A stretch of DNA of 64,000 nucleotides from Actinomycetes bacterium. GTDB taxonomy: Bacteria > Actinomycetota > Acidimicrobiia > Acidimicrobiales > Palsa-688. The position numbers and the translations under genes are program-made. Positions within the stretch are counted from its first letter, which is position 1. Every line of letters begins with the position of its first letter. Location: the NCBI GenBank assembly GCA_021838445.1, contig JAKCDU010000008.1:20108-84107 (forward strand), read 5' to 3'. This document shows positions 54,168 through 63,425 of this stretch, in pieces. Below the pieces are notes generated by a model that saw only the letters and a list, made by a program, of their open reading frames with translations, did no database searches and was not told the DNA's origin.

Positions 54168-55304
54168 TCAGGCTCCGACCGGTGCGGTCGACGAGCTCGA
54201 ATGGCCGAGCGAGCCGAGAAGGCCTCCGAGGAGCGTCGGCAGCTTCGAAAGGTCGAGGTTGGTGGCCCCCGAAGGAGCGGTTGGCGCCCCCGGGGAGCTG
54301 ATGGCCATGCGGACGGGGACCGGGAAGCTCATCTTGTGGTTGGCGAACTGGTTGAGGTCCAGGTCGGCTTCGGTCAGCTTGCCGCCCGAGGTGTAGACGT
54401 CGATGACCGCCGACTTGCCGGCCGGGATGGCGTTCTTGGCCTTGCTGAAGGCTTTGGATGCCTGCGAGCTGAACCCCGGCAGGGACGAGATGGTCGACTG
54501 GAGCTGAGGCAGGAGGGTGGTAAGCATCCCTGACACGTTGACCGTGACGCTGTAGCCGCCCCGTCCGTTGCTCGGCGTCAGGCTGCTCGCTGTGGAGTTG
54601 GCCTGGATGGAGCTGAGCACTTCATTGCGCAAGGTGCGCATCTGGGTCTGGGACAGGCTGGAGGAGCCAGAGGCCTGCGACTGCTCGAGCAGGCCTTCCA
54701 GCGGCAGCAGGGAGGCGTGACTGACCTCCACCCATTTGCCCTGGGCGAGGTCGCCGAGGCCCGGTATGTACGAGCTGAGCTGGTTCAGCCCCTTGGTGAA
54801 CCGGGACGCGGCGGTCGACGAAGGCTGTCCCACGTCGGAGAGCAGCTGCTGGACCTGGACCCGGAGGAAGAGGTTCTGGGCGACGTAGCGGAACTCCAGA
54901 GGGGTGTTGTTGGAGCCGAACGAAAGGCCGGCGTCGAGGGAGTTCAGCTGGTCGGTGAGGGCCTTCGGGCTATCGAGGGCTTCACCGTGGCCGGTGGCCT
55001 CGGTCAGGAAGAACTGCCCCGTAGTGAGGGCCTGGGCCTCGGCCGGGGTGGGGGCCTGGCTGTTGGCCGAGTGGAGCTGCTCGGCCTGGGACTGGGTTAT
55101 GGGGAGGGAGAAGGCCAGCTCCAGGCTCGACTGTGAGCCGAGCTTGGTCACCGCCGACTGCACGGCCTGCTGGGGTGACTGGCTCGATGTGGCGCGGCCG
55201 CCGGCCGACTTGTTGGCGCCGCACGCGGCCAGACCGAAGGTGGCGACCAGCGCGCCCACCGTCACCGCCGAAATCCGGCGGCCCTTGTCGTTGGCCTTGG
55301 TCAT
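54168..55304 (-). CDS. Putative lipoprotein
   Basis: 378 residues from ATG 55304 (GGGAG upstream). The signal peptide ends in a lipobox (VATFGLAACGANKS), so it should be anchored at Cys outside the membrane. The mature part is rich in Ser/Gln/Leu with regions such as KWVEVSHASLLPL and SAVIDVYTSGGKLTEADLDLNQF. These vaguely recall LolA/LppX-like lipid-carrier folds, which is only an impression. The end is Ser-rich. The track ORF start at 55844 reads antisense through serA. It is divergent from serA. Confidence 0.75.
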   Translation of the reverse strand: MTKANDKGRRISAVTVGALVATFGLAACGANKSAGGRATSSQSPQQAVQSAVTKLGSQSSLELAFSLPITQSQAEQLHSANSQAPTPAEAQALTTGQFFLTEATGHGEALDSPKALTDQLNSLDAGLSFGSNNTPLEFRYVAQNLFLRVQVQQLLSDVGQPSSTAASRFTKGLNQLSSYIPGLGDLAQGKWVEVSHASLLPLEGLLEQSQASGSSSLSQTQMRTLRNEVLSSIQANSTASSLTPSNGRGGYSVTVNVSGMLTTLLPQLQSTISSLPGFSSQASKAFSKAKNAIPAGKSAVIDVYTSGGKLTEADLDLNQFANHKMSFPVPVRMAISSPGAPTAPSGATNLDLSKLPTLLGGLLGSLGHSSSSTAPVGA

Positions 55305-55412
55305 TTCTCGCTCCCTGCTCGAAAGTCCCCTCGAGCGTAACAGTTGGGTCGTCTTTGACTGTCTCGAGGGCCGGCCGGGTGCGCAACCGTCCGCCGGTAG
55401 GATCGGTGAAAT

Positions 55413-56630
55413 ATGGCCGATGAGCGATCCCCCCGCCGGCGTGCCCTGCTCCTGGAGAACATCCACCCCGGCGCGGCGGAGCTGCTCCGCTCGGCCGGGT
55501 TCGAGGTGGAGCGCAGGAAGGGCGCGCTGGACGAACACGAGCTGGCGGAGCAGCTTCTGCAATTCGACGTGCTCGGGATCCGCTCCCGCACGCAGGTGAC
55601 CGAGGCGGTACTGGAGAAGTCCCCGCGGCTCACCGCCATCGGGGCCTTCTGCATCGGAACCAACCAGATCGACCTTTCCGCCGCGACCCACCGCGGCATC
55701 ACCGTGTTCAATGCCCCTTTCTCCAACACCCGCTCGGTGGTGGAGCTGGTCATCGCCGAGATCATCGCCCTCACCCGTAGGCTCACCGACAAGAACGCCG
55801 AGATGCACGCCGGGACATGGTCCAAATCGGCCGCCGGAGCTCATGAGGTGCGGGGCCGGCGTCTCGGGATCGTCGGCTACGGGAACATCGGCTCCCAGCT
55901 CTCGGTGCTCGGCGAGAACCTGGGCATGGCCGTCGGCTTCTACGACACCGCCGACCGTCTGGCCCTCGGCAACGCCCGGAGGATGGGGTCACTGGAGGAG
56001 CTGCTCGGCTGGGCCGACGTGGTCACTCTGCACGTCGACGGCCGCCCCGACAATCGGGGCCTGTTCGGAGAAGCCGAGTTCTCGGCCATGCGCCCCGGTG
56101 CACTGTTCCTCAATCTGAGCCGGGGCTTCGTGGTCGACCACGGCTCGCTGCGCCAGCACATCGAGTCGGGTCACCTCGCAGGGGCCGCGGTGGACGTCTT
56201 CTACGAGGAGCCGGCGGGCGACGACCAGCAGTTCACGTCCCGCCTGCAGGGACTTCCCAACGTGATCCTCACCCCCCACATCGGGGGCAGCACCGAGGAG
56301 GCCCAGTCCGACATCGGCCAGTTCGTGGCCAAGAAGCTGATCGACTACGTCCGCTCCGGCAGCAGCGCCCTATCGGTGAACATGCCGAATGTCGACCTGC
56401 CGGTCCGGGCCGGCGCCCACACCCTGGTGCACATCCACCGCAACACGCCCGGGGTGCTGGCCGCCATCAACGCCATCTTCGCCGACCACCGGGTCAATAT
56501 CGAGGGTCAGGCGCTGGGCACGAGCGGCGAGGTCGGCTACGTCATCACCGACATATCCAGCGATTTCACCGATGACATGATCGATCGTCTGACCCACATG
56601 GACGAAACCATCCGCCTCAGGGTGCTCTGA
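55413..56630 (+). CDS. serA: D-3-phosphoglycerate dehydrogenase
   Basis: 405 residues, the E. coli SerA size class with a single C-terminal ACT domain. GIRSRTQVTEAVLE and FCIGTNQIDL begin the substrate domain. GIVGYGNIGSQL is the NAD-binding GxGxxG, and LILTPHIGGSTEEAQ-type sequence holds the catalytic His (ILTPHIGGSTEEAQ). The ACT domain (HIHRNTPGVLAAINAIFADHRVNIEGQ) probably binds serine for feedback. It oxidises 3-phosphoglycerate in serine synthesis. TAGGAT lies 9 bases before the ATG. Confidence 0.95.
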   Translation: MADERSPRRRALLLENIHPGAAELLRSAGFEVERRKGALDEHELAEQLLQFDVLGIRSRTQVTEAVLEKSPRLTAIGAFCIGTNQIDLSAATHRGITVFNAPFSNTRSVVELVIAEIIALTRRLTDKNAEMHAGTWSKSAAGAHEVRGRRLGIVGYGNIGSQLSVLGENLGMAVGFYDTADRLALGNARRMGSLEELLGWADVVTLHVDGRPDNRGLFGEAEFSAMRPGALFLNLSRGFVVDHGSLRQHIESGHLAGAAVDVFYEEPAGDDQQFTSRLQGLPNVILTPHIGGSTEEAQSDIGQFVAKKLIDYVRSGSSALSVNMPNVDLPVRAGAHTLVHIHRNTPGVLAAINAIFADHRVNIEGQALGTSGEVGYVITDISSDFTDDMIDRLTHMDETIRLRVL

Positions 56631-56657
56631 CACCGGGGTGTAAGCCATGGGTGGCGA

Positions 56658-56663
56658 TACTCT
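56658..56663 (+). promoter_or_regulatory. -10 element TACTCT, leaderless start
   Basis: TACTCT, 6 bases, then GTG 56670 of the acyl-CoA dehydrogenase gene. Confidence 0.6.
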
Positions 56664-56669
56664 TGCGCC

Positions 56670-57923
56670 GTGGACCCTCATTATCCCCCGGAGGCCGAAC
56701 GCTTCCGCAAAGAGGTGAAGGCTTTCCTCGACGACCATCTGCCCGCCGGGTGGCAGGGCATAGGTGCCCTCGACCCCGACGCGGCACGACGTTTCACCGC
56801 GGACTGGCGCAACACCCTCTATCAGGAGGGGCTGTTGGCCCCGTCGTGGCCCAAGGAGTACGGCGGCGCCGGCCTCAGCCCGTTGGAGCAGGTCGTGGCG
56901 GCTGAGGAGTTCTACCGGGCGGGAGTGCCGACCGGGGGCCCCAACGACGATTTCAGCATCCAGATGGTCGGCAACACCATCCTGCACTGGGGCACCGAGG
57001 AGCAGAAGAGGTACTTCCTGCCGCGCGCTCTGTCGGGGGAGCACGTGTGGTGCCAGGGTTACTCGGAGCCCAACGCCGGATCCGACCTGGCCAACCTGGC
57101 GACCCGGGCGGAGCTCGACGGCGACGAATGGGTGATCAACGGGCAGAAGATATGGACGTCCATGGCCCATGTCGCCAACTGGATATTCGTTCTGGCCCGG
57201 ACCGACCCCGAGGCGACCAAGCACAAGGGGATCACGTTCTTCCTGGTCCCCATGGACCAACCCGGGGTCGAGGTCCGACCCATCAAGATGATGACCGGGT
57301 GGTCTGAGTTCAACGAGACGTTCTTCACCGACGCCCGCACGCCCAAGGATCACGTGGTAGGAGCGGTGAACGCCGGCTGGTCGGTAGCCATGACTCTCCT
57401 CGGTTACGAGCGGGGCGAAGCGGCGGCGACTTTCCCGATCATGTTCCGCACCGAGTTGGACCGGCTTGTCGACTTGGCCCGGACCACCGGTGCCGCCGAG
57501 AACCCCCTCATCCGCCAACGCCTGGCGTGGTGCTACTCCAAGGTGGAGATCATGCGGTTCCTCGGTATGCGGACCCTGACCAAGTTCCTCTCCGGTGGCG
57601 AGCCGGGACCGGCCGAGTCCTCGTTCAAGCTGTACTGGAGCGAGTACCACAAGATCGTCACCGAGTTGGCCGTCGACATCCTCGGCGCGGCTGCCACGGC
57701 GCCCTCAGGCCGGGTGGCCACCGCTTTCAGGGCCGACGATGTGGGTGCACCCAACGACAGTGCATCGTGGGCGACCACGTTCCTGATGAGCCGGGCGGGG
57801 ACCATCTACGCCGGGTCGTCACAGGTGCAGCGCAACATCCTGGCCGAGATGGTCCTCGGGCTGCCGAAGGAGCCGGCCGTGGCCAGCCAGAAAGGCAGCT
57901 GGCGCCAGGCCCAGGCCGGGTAG
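56670..57923 (+). CDS. Acyl-CoA dehydrogenase
   Basis: 417 residues. The helical N-domain (ERFRKEVKAFLDDHLPAGW, PSWPKEYGGAG) is followed by CQGYSEPNAGSDLANLATRA and WVINGQKIWTSMAHVANWIF, the FAD-binding signature. The C-terminal helical domain has AGSSQVQRNILAEMVLGLPKE. The usual catalytic Glu cannot be placed with certainty. The size and IWTS pattern fit the actinobacterial FadE group acting on longer or branched/steroid-side-chain acyl-CoAs. It passes electrons to electron-transfer flavoprotein. A leaderless start is supported by TACTCT. Confidence 0.92.
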   Translation: MDPHYPPEAERFRKEVKAFLDDHLPAGWQGIGALDPDAARRFTADWRNTLYQEGLLAPSWPKEYGGAGLSPLEQVVAAEEFYRAGVPTGGPNDDFSIQMVGNTILHWGTEEQKRYFLPRALSGEHVWCQGYSEPNAGSDLANLATRAELDGDEWVINGQKIWTSMAHVANWIFVLARTDPEATKHKGITFFLVPMDQPGVEVRPIKMMTGWSEFNETFFTDARTPKDHVVGAVNAGWSVAMTLLGYERGEAAATFPIMFRTELDRLVDLARTTGAAENPLIRQRLAWCYSKVEIMRFLGMRTLTKFLSGGEPGPAESSFKLYWSEYHKIVTELAVDILGAAATAPSGRVATAFRADDVGAPNDSASWATTFLMSRAGTIYAGSSQVQRNILAEMVLGLPKEPAVASQKGSWRQAQAG

Positions 57924-57964
57924 AGGCGGTCTCTCCAGCCGGGGGACCATCGCCCCGCCAGGTG

Positions 57965-58813
57965 TTAGTCGGTCGGTGCTCCGCCGGGAGGCCGGTCGCG
58001 GAGGGCCGCGGCCACCGCCTTGACCAGTGAGCCCAGCCGCCAATGCTCCGGTACGACGACGTCGTTGATGCCGGCCGAGGTGGCCGTGGCCGCACAGACC
58101 GGGCCGATGCAGCCGACGACGACCCGGGGATGGTTGAGCCCTTCTATGAGGGCATGGGCGACCCCTTGGCGCCCGGCCAGCTCCAGCATGTATTGGATCT
58201 GCGGCCCGGCCGTGAAGGTGACCGCATCGATTTCGGTGGCGACCGTCCGCTGGATCAGCTCGAGGGCCGGTCCAGGGTCCTGAGGCGGGCCCCACAGGTA
58301 CACCGGCAGCGTGGAGACCTGGGCGCCGGCCTTCTCCATCCGTCGTACGAACTCGGCCCCGTCGTCGCCGTGCAACTGGAACGCGACCCGTTCTCCGGCC
58401 AGCCCGCACTCGGTCAGGTACCGGATCACATCGTCGAGTTGCTCGTCGGGACTTCGCCACCACGTGGTCAGCCCGGCCGAGGACAGCGCTCCGGCAGCCT
58501 TAGGTCCACGGGCCACCAGGCGGGTTCGTCCGAGAGCCGAGATCAGTCGCTGGTCGTTCCCCCACCCGGCGGCGGCCTCCAGCCAGGTGCGTATCCCAAC
58601 GCCGGTGTTGGCTATGAGGTAATCGGGCGGGGCGGCGATCAGCTCCTCGGTGCGTGCACGGAGCAGGTCGGGGTCAGGGAGCCGGTGGGTCGATATGGTC
58701 GGTGCGACGAGCACGTCGGCGCCGAGGCGCTCGAACATGATCGCCTGGTCCTGACCCCGGCGGTCGGCGGTCACCCCGACCAGATCTCCCGACAGCTGCG
58801 CCACGCCACTCAC
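57965..58813 (-). CDS. Uroporphyrinogen-III synthase (HemD) family protein
   Basis: 282 residues from GTG 58813; the track start at 58897 is too early. HemD-type bilobed pattern: LVGVTADRRGQDQAIMFERLGADVLVAPTI, ANTGVGIRTWLEAA, ARGPKAAGAL, then AVTFTAGPQIQYMLELA and VVVGCIGPVCAATATSAGI in the second lobe. The family closes hydroxymethylbilane to uroporphyrinogen III for haem and corrinoid synthesis. No other hem gene is nearby, and some stand-alone actinobacterial homologues are regulators, so the role is probable rather than certain. TAACGT lies 7 bases before the GTG. Confidence 0.82.
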   Translation of the reverse strand: MSGVAQLSGDLVGVTADRRGQDQAIMFERLGADVLVAPTISTHRLPDPDLLRARTEELIAAPPDYLIANTGVGIRTWLEAAAGWGNDQRLISALGRTRLVARGPKAAGALSSAGLTTWWRSPDEQLDDVIRYLTECGLAGERVAFQLHGDDGAEFVRRMEKAGAQVSTLPVYLWGPPQDPGPALELIQRTVATEIDAVTFTAGPQIQYMLELAGRQGVAHALIEGLNHPRVVVGCIGPVCAATATSAGINDVVVPEHWRLGSLVKAVAAALRDRPPGGAPTD

Positions 58814-58820
58814 CGCGCCG

Positions 58821-58826
58821 ACGTTA
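58821..58826 (-). promoter_or_regulatory. -10 element TAACGT, leaderless start
   Basis: TAACGT on the minus strand, 7 bases, then GTG 58813 of the hemD-like gene. Confidence 0.6.
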
Positions 58827-59064
58827 CCCGGACCCGGCAGGCCCGGGGATGGGGACGGAGCCACGCCGGCGGCCACGCACACGGTCACGGCGGCCACCTC
58901 GACGGGGGGTCTGGGACCGGCTGGTGCGGGCGCTGCCGACGATGAACGGCACCGCGGCCTGCGGCCGGTCGTCGAGTCCGAGAACCGTTACCACCACGGC
59001 GGAAAGGGCGGCGGGCACGTGAACCGGCCCGGACCGGCCCCGGTAGGAACCCTGGGGGATGGGC

Positions 59065-60066
59065 TCAGTCGTCGTGGCCGGCGGCCTTGCGGGCCCGGTA
59101 CAGCGAAGCGTCGGCCGCGGTGAGGAGCTCTTCGGCGATGCGCTGCTCGGCGTTGCGCCAGGCCACTCCGACCGATGCTCCCAGCCCGGCGTAGTGGGGA
59201 GCCTGGTCGGCCACCTGTCGTACGGCGCCGCCGATGCGGTCCATGATCAACTCCGTGTCCGCTCCGGCGGCGTCCTCGCAGAGAAGGGCGAACTCGCCTC
59301 CGCTCAGTCGTCCAACGAGGTCGTTGGCCCGCACCGAGCCGACGAGACGGCCGGCGATCAGGCGCAGGACCTCGTCGCCCTCGGCCTGGCCCAGGCGGTC
59401 GGAGAGTCGCTGGTAGCCCTCGACATGGATCAGGAACGCCGCCACCGAGGTGCCATTGCGGTCAGCGCGCCGGCAGGCCTGCGCCAGGCTCTCGACGAAC
59501 AGGTGGCGACCGGCCAGGCCGGTCACCTCGTCGTGCAGTTGGCCGCTATCGACCGGCGCCGAGGGGGTGGCCGCCGGTTCGGCGATGGGCCCGGCCGCGA
59601 ACCCGGTCATCTCCAGCAGTATCTCGACGTCGGTTTCGCCGAAATGCCCGGTCTTGGACGACGTGACCATCAAGACCCCGACTGGGTCGTCGTTGTGCAC
59701 CAGGGGCACGACGACCATGGAGCGGATACCGAGCAGGGCGCAGATATCACGGTCGACGCGGGCGTCGACCTCGGTGTCGGTGCAGCGCATCGGCACTCCC
59801 AGGCGGAGCGACCGGCCGGAGAGGCTGTTGCCGACCTCCATGCGGGCCCCGACGATCCCCGTGAGACCGCTCGACGCGTGGAACACCATCTCGTCGCCGT
59901 CCACGAGGGCGACCGCCGCGCCGTCGGCCTCGGTGATCACCCTGGCCCGCTCCCCGAGTATCTGCATCACCGCTTCTGTCCCGAGACCGGCGGCGCCGAT
60001 CTGGCGCTGTGTCTCGATGACATATCGCAGTCGCGTCAGTTCGTCCATCGACGATTCGGCAGCCAC
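59065..60066 (-). CDS. GAF plus degenerate GGDEF protein, probable c-di-GMP receptor
   Basis: 333 residues from GTG 60066 (GATAAT 6 bases upstream); the track start is 60 codons early. A GAF domain (about 25-165; RVITEADGAAVALVDGDEMVFHA, GIRSMVVVPLVHND) precedes a GGDEF fold. The active site is broken: GGDEF reads SGGEF, and the metal/GTP loop normally D-x-D-x-F-K-x-x-N-D reads HVEGYQRLSD. The inhibitory c-di-GMP site is intact: RAND sits exactly five residues before SGGEF. It is therefore predicted to bind c-di-GMP rather than make it. It is divergent from a chemoreceptor ending in PilZ, so the two may form a signalling unit. Confidence 0.85.
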   Translation of the reverse strand: MAAESSMDELTRLRYVIETQRQIGAAGLGTEAVMQILGERARVITEADGAAVALVDGDEMVFHASSGLTGIVGARMEVGNSLSGRSLRLGVPMRCTDTEVDARVDRDICALLGIRSMVVVPLVHNDDPVGVLMVTSSKTGHFGETDVEILLEMTGFAAGPIAEPAATPSAPVDSGQLHDEVTGLAGRHLFVESLAQACRRADRNGTSVAAFLIHVEGYQRLSDRLGQAEGDEVLRLIAGRLVGSVRANDLVGRLSGGEFALLCEDAAGADTELIMDRIGGAVRQVADQAPHYAGLGASVGVAWRNAEQRIAEELLTAADASLYRARKAAGHDD

Positions 60067-60244
60067 GCTCGGATTATCGGCGGGGCCGGGCCCCACCTGA
60101 ACATGATCGACGCCCCGCTGCCCTGGGCCGAAAGGGTCGGTTGGCGCATCACGGGAAAGTCGCCGCCTCGCGTGCGTCAACCCGACGAGCAACCCTGTCG
60201 ATAGCTGACCGCAGGCCCATCCGATGCGACCAGAGCAGGAATCC

Positions 60245-62053
60245 ATGAGTCAGACAGGCGGACCAAAGGTGATGTCGATTTCCCGACGCATCCTCATTGG
60301 CTTCGGTGCCCTGCTCGCAGTGTCGGTCTGCACCTCAGGCGTGGTGTACGTGCTCTCGCATCAGGCCAAGTCCGACACGGTCCACTACGAGCAGCGCGTC
60401 TCGGCCTATCACAGCGCGGTGCAGAACCTGAAGACGGACTTCTACAACTACGACGATCAGATGAACATGTACGTCGCGGTGCTCGTGGGCGACCCTGGTC
60501 AGGCCAGCCTGTCCGAATCGACCTACCAGCAGGCGTTCACCGCCCGCCAGACTCTGTCTGGCGACCTGGTGGCGGCGCGGCGGCTCGCTCCGTCGCCGCA
60601 GGCCCAGGCGACGCTGACCAGGATCGCCGCCGACGTGGCCAGCTACAACGGGTTCAGCGACCAGACCCGCGCCGCTGCCGGGCGCGGGGCCGCCGCCGAG
60701 GCCCTTCGCATCCAGACCGTCGGCAACCTGCAGCCGTCGAACGACCTCATGGCGGCCCTGCAGCAGGCCGAGAGTCAGTCCTCGGTCCTGGCTTCGCAGG
60801 CGCTCAACCAGGTGAGATCCCAGCAGTCGATCGTCGAGTGGCTGGCGCTCATCGCCATAGCTCTCACCGTCACCATGATCGCCGCGCTCGGTGCCCTGAT
60901 GCTGGTCTTCGTCTTCCGACCCCTGCTGGTGCTGCGCGAAGGGATCCGCCGGGCCGCCTCCCCCGAAAGGGACCGGGGGGACCGTCTGACCGTCGAACGT
61001 CACGACGAGATCGGCCTCGTGGCCGAAGCCTTCAACCAGTTGCTGGCCTCTCTGGAGGTACGCGAGGAGGAGGTGGCGCGGGTACAGGTTGAGAGCGAAC
61101 AGTTCCTGAAGGATCGCTTCGCCGGCCAGCAGGAGATGCAGCGGGCGCTGAGGCGCCGGGCCCAGGAGATGATCGACGACACCGCCCAGACCGTGTCCCG
61201 GGAGCTCGGCGAGGTCCTGCAGCAGATGGCCGCGGTACGAGATACGACCGGCACGATCGATCGCCAGGTGAGCATGGTGGACGACCTGACCCATGGCGCG
61301 GTCCGCCGGGCCGCCCAGATGAACGAGGTGCTGGCCACCTTCGACGACAGCCTCAACCGGGTGTCGGCCATGACCAAGCTGATCGCCGACGTATCCAACC
61401 AGACCCGCCTGCTGGCCCTGAACGCCACTATCGAAGCGGCCCGGGCGGGCGAAGCCGGGCACGGATTCACAGTCGTGGCCAACGAGGTGAAGGAACTGGC
61501 GGCGGCCACGTCGGCCTCGAACGATCAGATCAGTGCCACCGTTTCCACCCTCTCCGCGGACGCCCGCAACATCGTCGAGGCCATCGCCGCGGTCAGCTCG
61601 AGCATCTCGGGCGTCAACGACTCGACTGCTGCGCTGTCGGAGATCGCCGCCAATCAGTTGGACCGGGTCAGCCAACTCGACCGTGTGCTCGCCGATACCC
61701 GCGACCGGCTCATGAACATGACCAGCCTCACCGAGAAGCTGGAACGGCGGGTACACGAGCGGACCGCGTTCGTGGCCCCAGCTGCCATCGTCACCACGAA
61801 CAGTCGGATCCGAGCCGAGATGCGGAACATCTCGGAAGGAGGCATGACGCTGGTCGTGCCGGGCGGGGAGGAAGTTCCCGAGGACGGCGCGGTGGTCGAA
61901 TTCGAGCTGCTCGACCGCCGTTACACCGAGGAGTTCCACCTCGTGCGCCGTTCAGGCAACGAGTGCGGCCTCCAGTTCGTCATGGCCGGAGTCGAATTGA
62001 CCTGCGCAATCAGATCGTTGCTGGAAGCGAGCTCGGAGCTCGTCGGCGTCTGA
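60245..62053 (+). CDS. Methyl-accepting chemotaxis protein with C-terminal PilZ domain
   Basis: 602 residues from ATG 60245; the track start is 7 codons earlier. TM1 about 15-37; a periplasmic four-helix sensor to about 195; TM2 about 198-226 ([20 protein letters not shown]); HAMP to about 280. The methyl-accepting coiled coil carries the CheA/CheW hairpin tip ([35 protein letters not shown]). A PilZ domain from about 500 has RVHER and NISEGG, matching RxxxR and [D/N]xSxxG, so c-di-GMP binding is likely. It should link a periplasmic signal and c-di-GMP to a Che pathway. No cheA, cheW or flagellar gene is in the window. Confidence 0.9.
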   Translation: MSQTGGPKVMSISRRILIGFGALLAVSVCTSGVVYVLSHQAKSDTVHYEQRVSAYHSAVQNLKTDFYNYDDQMNMYVAVLVGDPGQASLSESTYQQAFTARQTLSGDLVAARRLAPSPQAQATLTRIAADVASYNGFSDQTRAAAGRGAAAEALRIQTVGNLQPSNDLMAALQQAESQSSVLASQALNQVRSQQSIVEWLALIAIALTVTMIAALGALMLVFVFRPLLVLREGIRRAASPERDRGDRLTVERHDEIGLVAEAFNQLLASLEVREEEVARVQVESEQFLKDRFAGQQEMQRALRRRAQEMIDDTAQTVSRELGEVLQQMAAVRDTTGTIDRQVSMVDDLTHGAVRRAAQMNEVLATFDDSLNRVSAMTKLIADVSNQTRLLALNATIEAARAGEAGHGFTVVANEVKELAAATSASNDQISATVSTLSADARNIVEAIAAVSSSISGVNDSTAALSEIAANQLDRVSQLDRVLADTRDRLMNMTSLTEKLERRVHERTAFVAPAAIVTTNSRIRAEMRNISEGGMTLVVPGGEEVPEDGAVVEFELLDRRYTEEFHLVRRSGNECGLQFVMAGVELTCAIRSLLEASSELVGV

Positions 62054-62079
62054 GCCGCCCCGGTCGGCGTCCGAGGCGC

Positions 62080-63354
62080 CTAGATGGGCCCTCCGAGGCG
62101 GAAGAGGTGCTCCCCGGCGTCTTGGACCACGAGGGTGCCGGGCCGGTCGGCCCAGCCGCGGACGTCGACAGTGGCGGGGTCCAGATAGTCGAGGTTGGCC
62201 GCTCTGACCACCTCTTCGGGGATTGCGGTGGCCAGAGTCACCGTGACCCTGCTGCGCTCACCGGTTCGGGGGTCGTAGGTGCCTGACCCCTTCAGGTGGG
62301 TGCTGTGGGCCAGATCTCCCCAGTGGTGACCCTTGTAGGCGTCCCAGTTGTAGAGGAAGTAGTCGCGGCAGTGATACCCGATCCTGGCGATATCGGGGTG
62401 GGTGACGCTCAGCTCCGATATGTGGGGCGCGTATATGACGACCTGCCCGCCGTCGGCCACGACCGGCTCCACCTTGTAGAAGCCCTTGGCTCCGGTCCAC
62501 ATGTCGTCGTAGCGCTCCGACAGGATCGACAGCACCCGCAGCACCGGTCGCTCCAGATAGGTCACATGTACCCTCGAAGACGTCTCCACGGCCGAGGCCC
62601 AGGCCTCCTCGGGCGCCCCGAAAGACATGGACTGCAGCCCGCCGGCCCGCCCCGTGACCAGGCAGAGGGCCAGTCTGCGGCCGGGGAGGCACCCGGCGGC
62701 TTCGTCGATGAGCGCTCTGACCGGGGTCGTTCCCGGCCGACCGATTAGCTCCGCGCTGGTCAGCAGGGCACCGAGCCAATGGGTGACATCGACCAGCTGG
62801 CGCCCGGATACTCCGGGGAACAGGTACTTGTTGCCCCCGGAGTAGCCGACCACTTCGTGGGGCAGCACCGGCCCGACGATCAACGTCACGTCGTGGTCGA
62901 TGACGGCCCGGTTGATCTCGACCGGCACCTCCTGGTCGATGAGCCCGCCCGACAGCTCCCTTACCCGCGCGGCCGGTATCGAACCGACGGTGGTCAGCTG
63001 CTCCGGGCGCCACCACTCGTGGTTGGTGACCGTCGCCCGCGGGAGGGTCTCCCCGAGCGACGCCCCTCCGGCGAGGTGAGCGCTCAGTTCCTGGTCGGTC
63101 ATCGGTCGGTGGGTTCCGAGCGCCACCAGGATGGTCAGGCGCGTGACCCGGTCGCCGACCGACCGGTGTAGGGCCGCGAGGAGCGGGGGGAGCGGACAAC
63201 TGCGCGTCGCGTCGGGCACCAGCACGCAGAGGCTGCGCCCGTCGAGCGGCTCGGAGCCGAGACACTCCTCGATGAAACGTTCTGTGGCCCGCTCGGACAG
63301 GAGCTCTCCGTCACCTCCGATCCGACGGACGTCAGAACCGACTGAATGGACCAT
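62080..63354 (-). CDS. LarA-type nickel-pincer racemase/epimerase
   Basis: 424 residues from ATG 63354 (GGAG 5 bases upstream). PDATRSCP, ALGTHRPM (His82), PHEVVGYSGGNKYLFPG (His166, Lys176) and VTHW (His192) match the lactate racemase active site. His166-Lys176-His192 have the same spacing as LarA His174-Lys184-His200, and the Lys is the one that anchors the nickel-pincer nucleotide. Family members interconvert 2-hydroxy acids; some act on gluconate. Next to uronate isomerase, a sugar-acid substrate is more likely than lactate. No larB, larC or larE cofactor genes are seen in the window. Confidence 0.85.
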   Translation of the reverse strand: MVHSVGSDVRRIGGDGELLSERATERFIEECLGSEPLDGRSLCVLVPDATRSCPLPPLLAALHRSVGDRVTRLTILVALGTHRPMTDQELSAHLAGGASLGETLPRATVTNHEWWRPEQLTTVGSIPAARVRELSGGLIDQEVPVEINRAVIDHDVTLIVGPVLPHEVVGYSGGNKYLFPGVSGRQLVDVTHWLGALLTSAELIGRPGTTPVRALIDEAAGCLPGRRLALCLVTGRAGGLQSMSFGAPEEAWASAVETSSRVHVTYLERPVLRVLSILSERYDDMWTGAKGFYKVEPVVADGGQVVIYAPHISELSVTHPDIARIGYHCRDYFLYNWDAYKGHHWGDLAHSTHLKGSGTYDPRTGERSRVTVTLATAIPEEVVRAANLDYLDPATVDVRGWADRPGTLVVQDAGEHLFRLGGPI

Positions 63355-63425
63355 CCACGCTCCGGGGCCTGGGCGAGGTGCCAGCCGGGCTTGGCTCCCC
63401 AGGCACCACGAACCAGTATAGGAAG

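Noticed and set aside
60335-61939. 534-residue minus ORF opposite the chemoreceptor
   Set aside because: Antisense shadow. The plus frame contains membrane helices, HAMP, signalling-tip and PilZ motifs.
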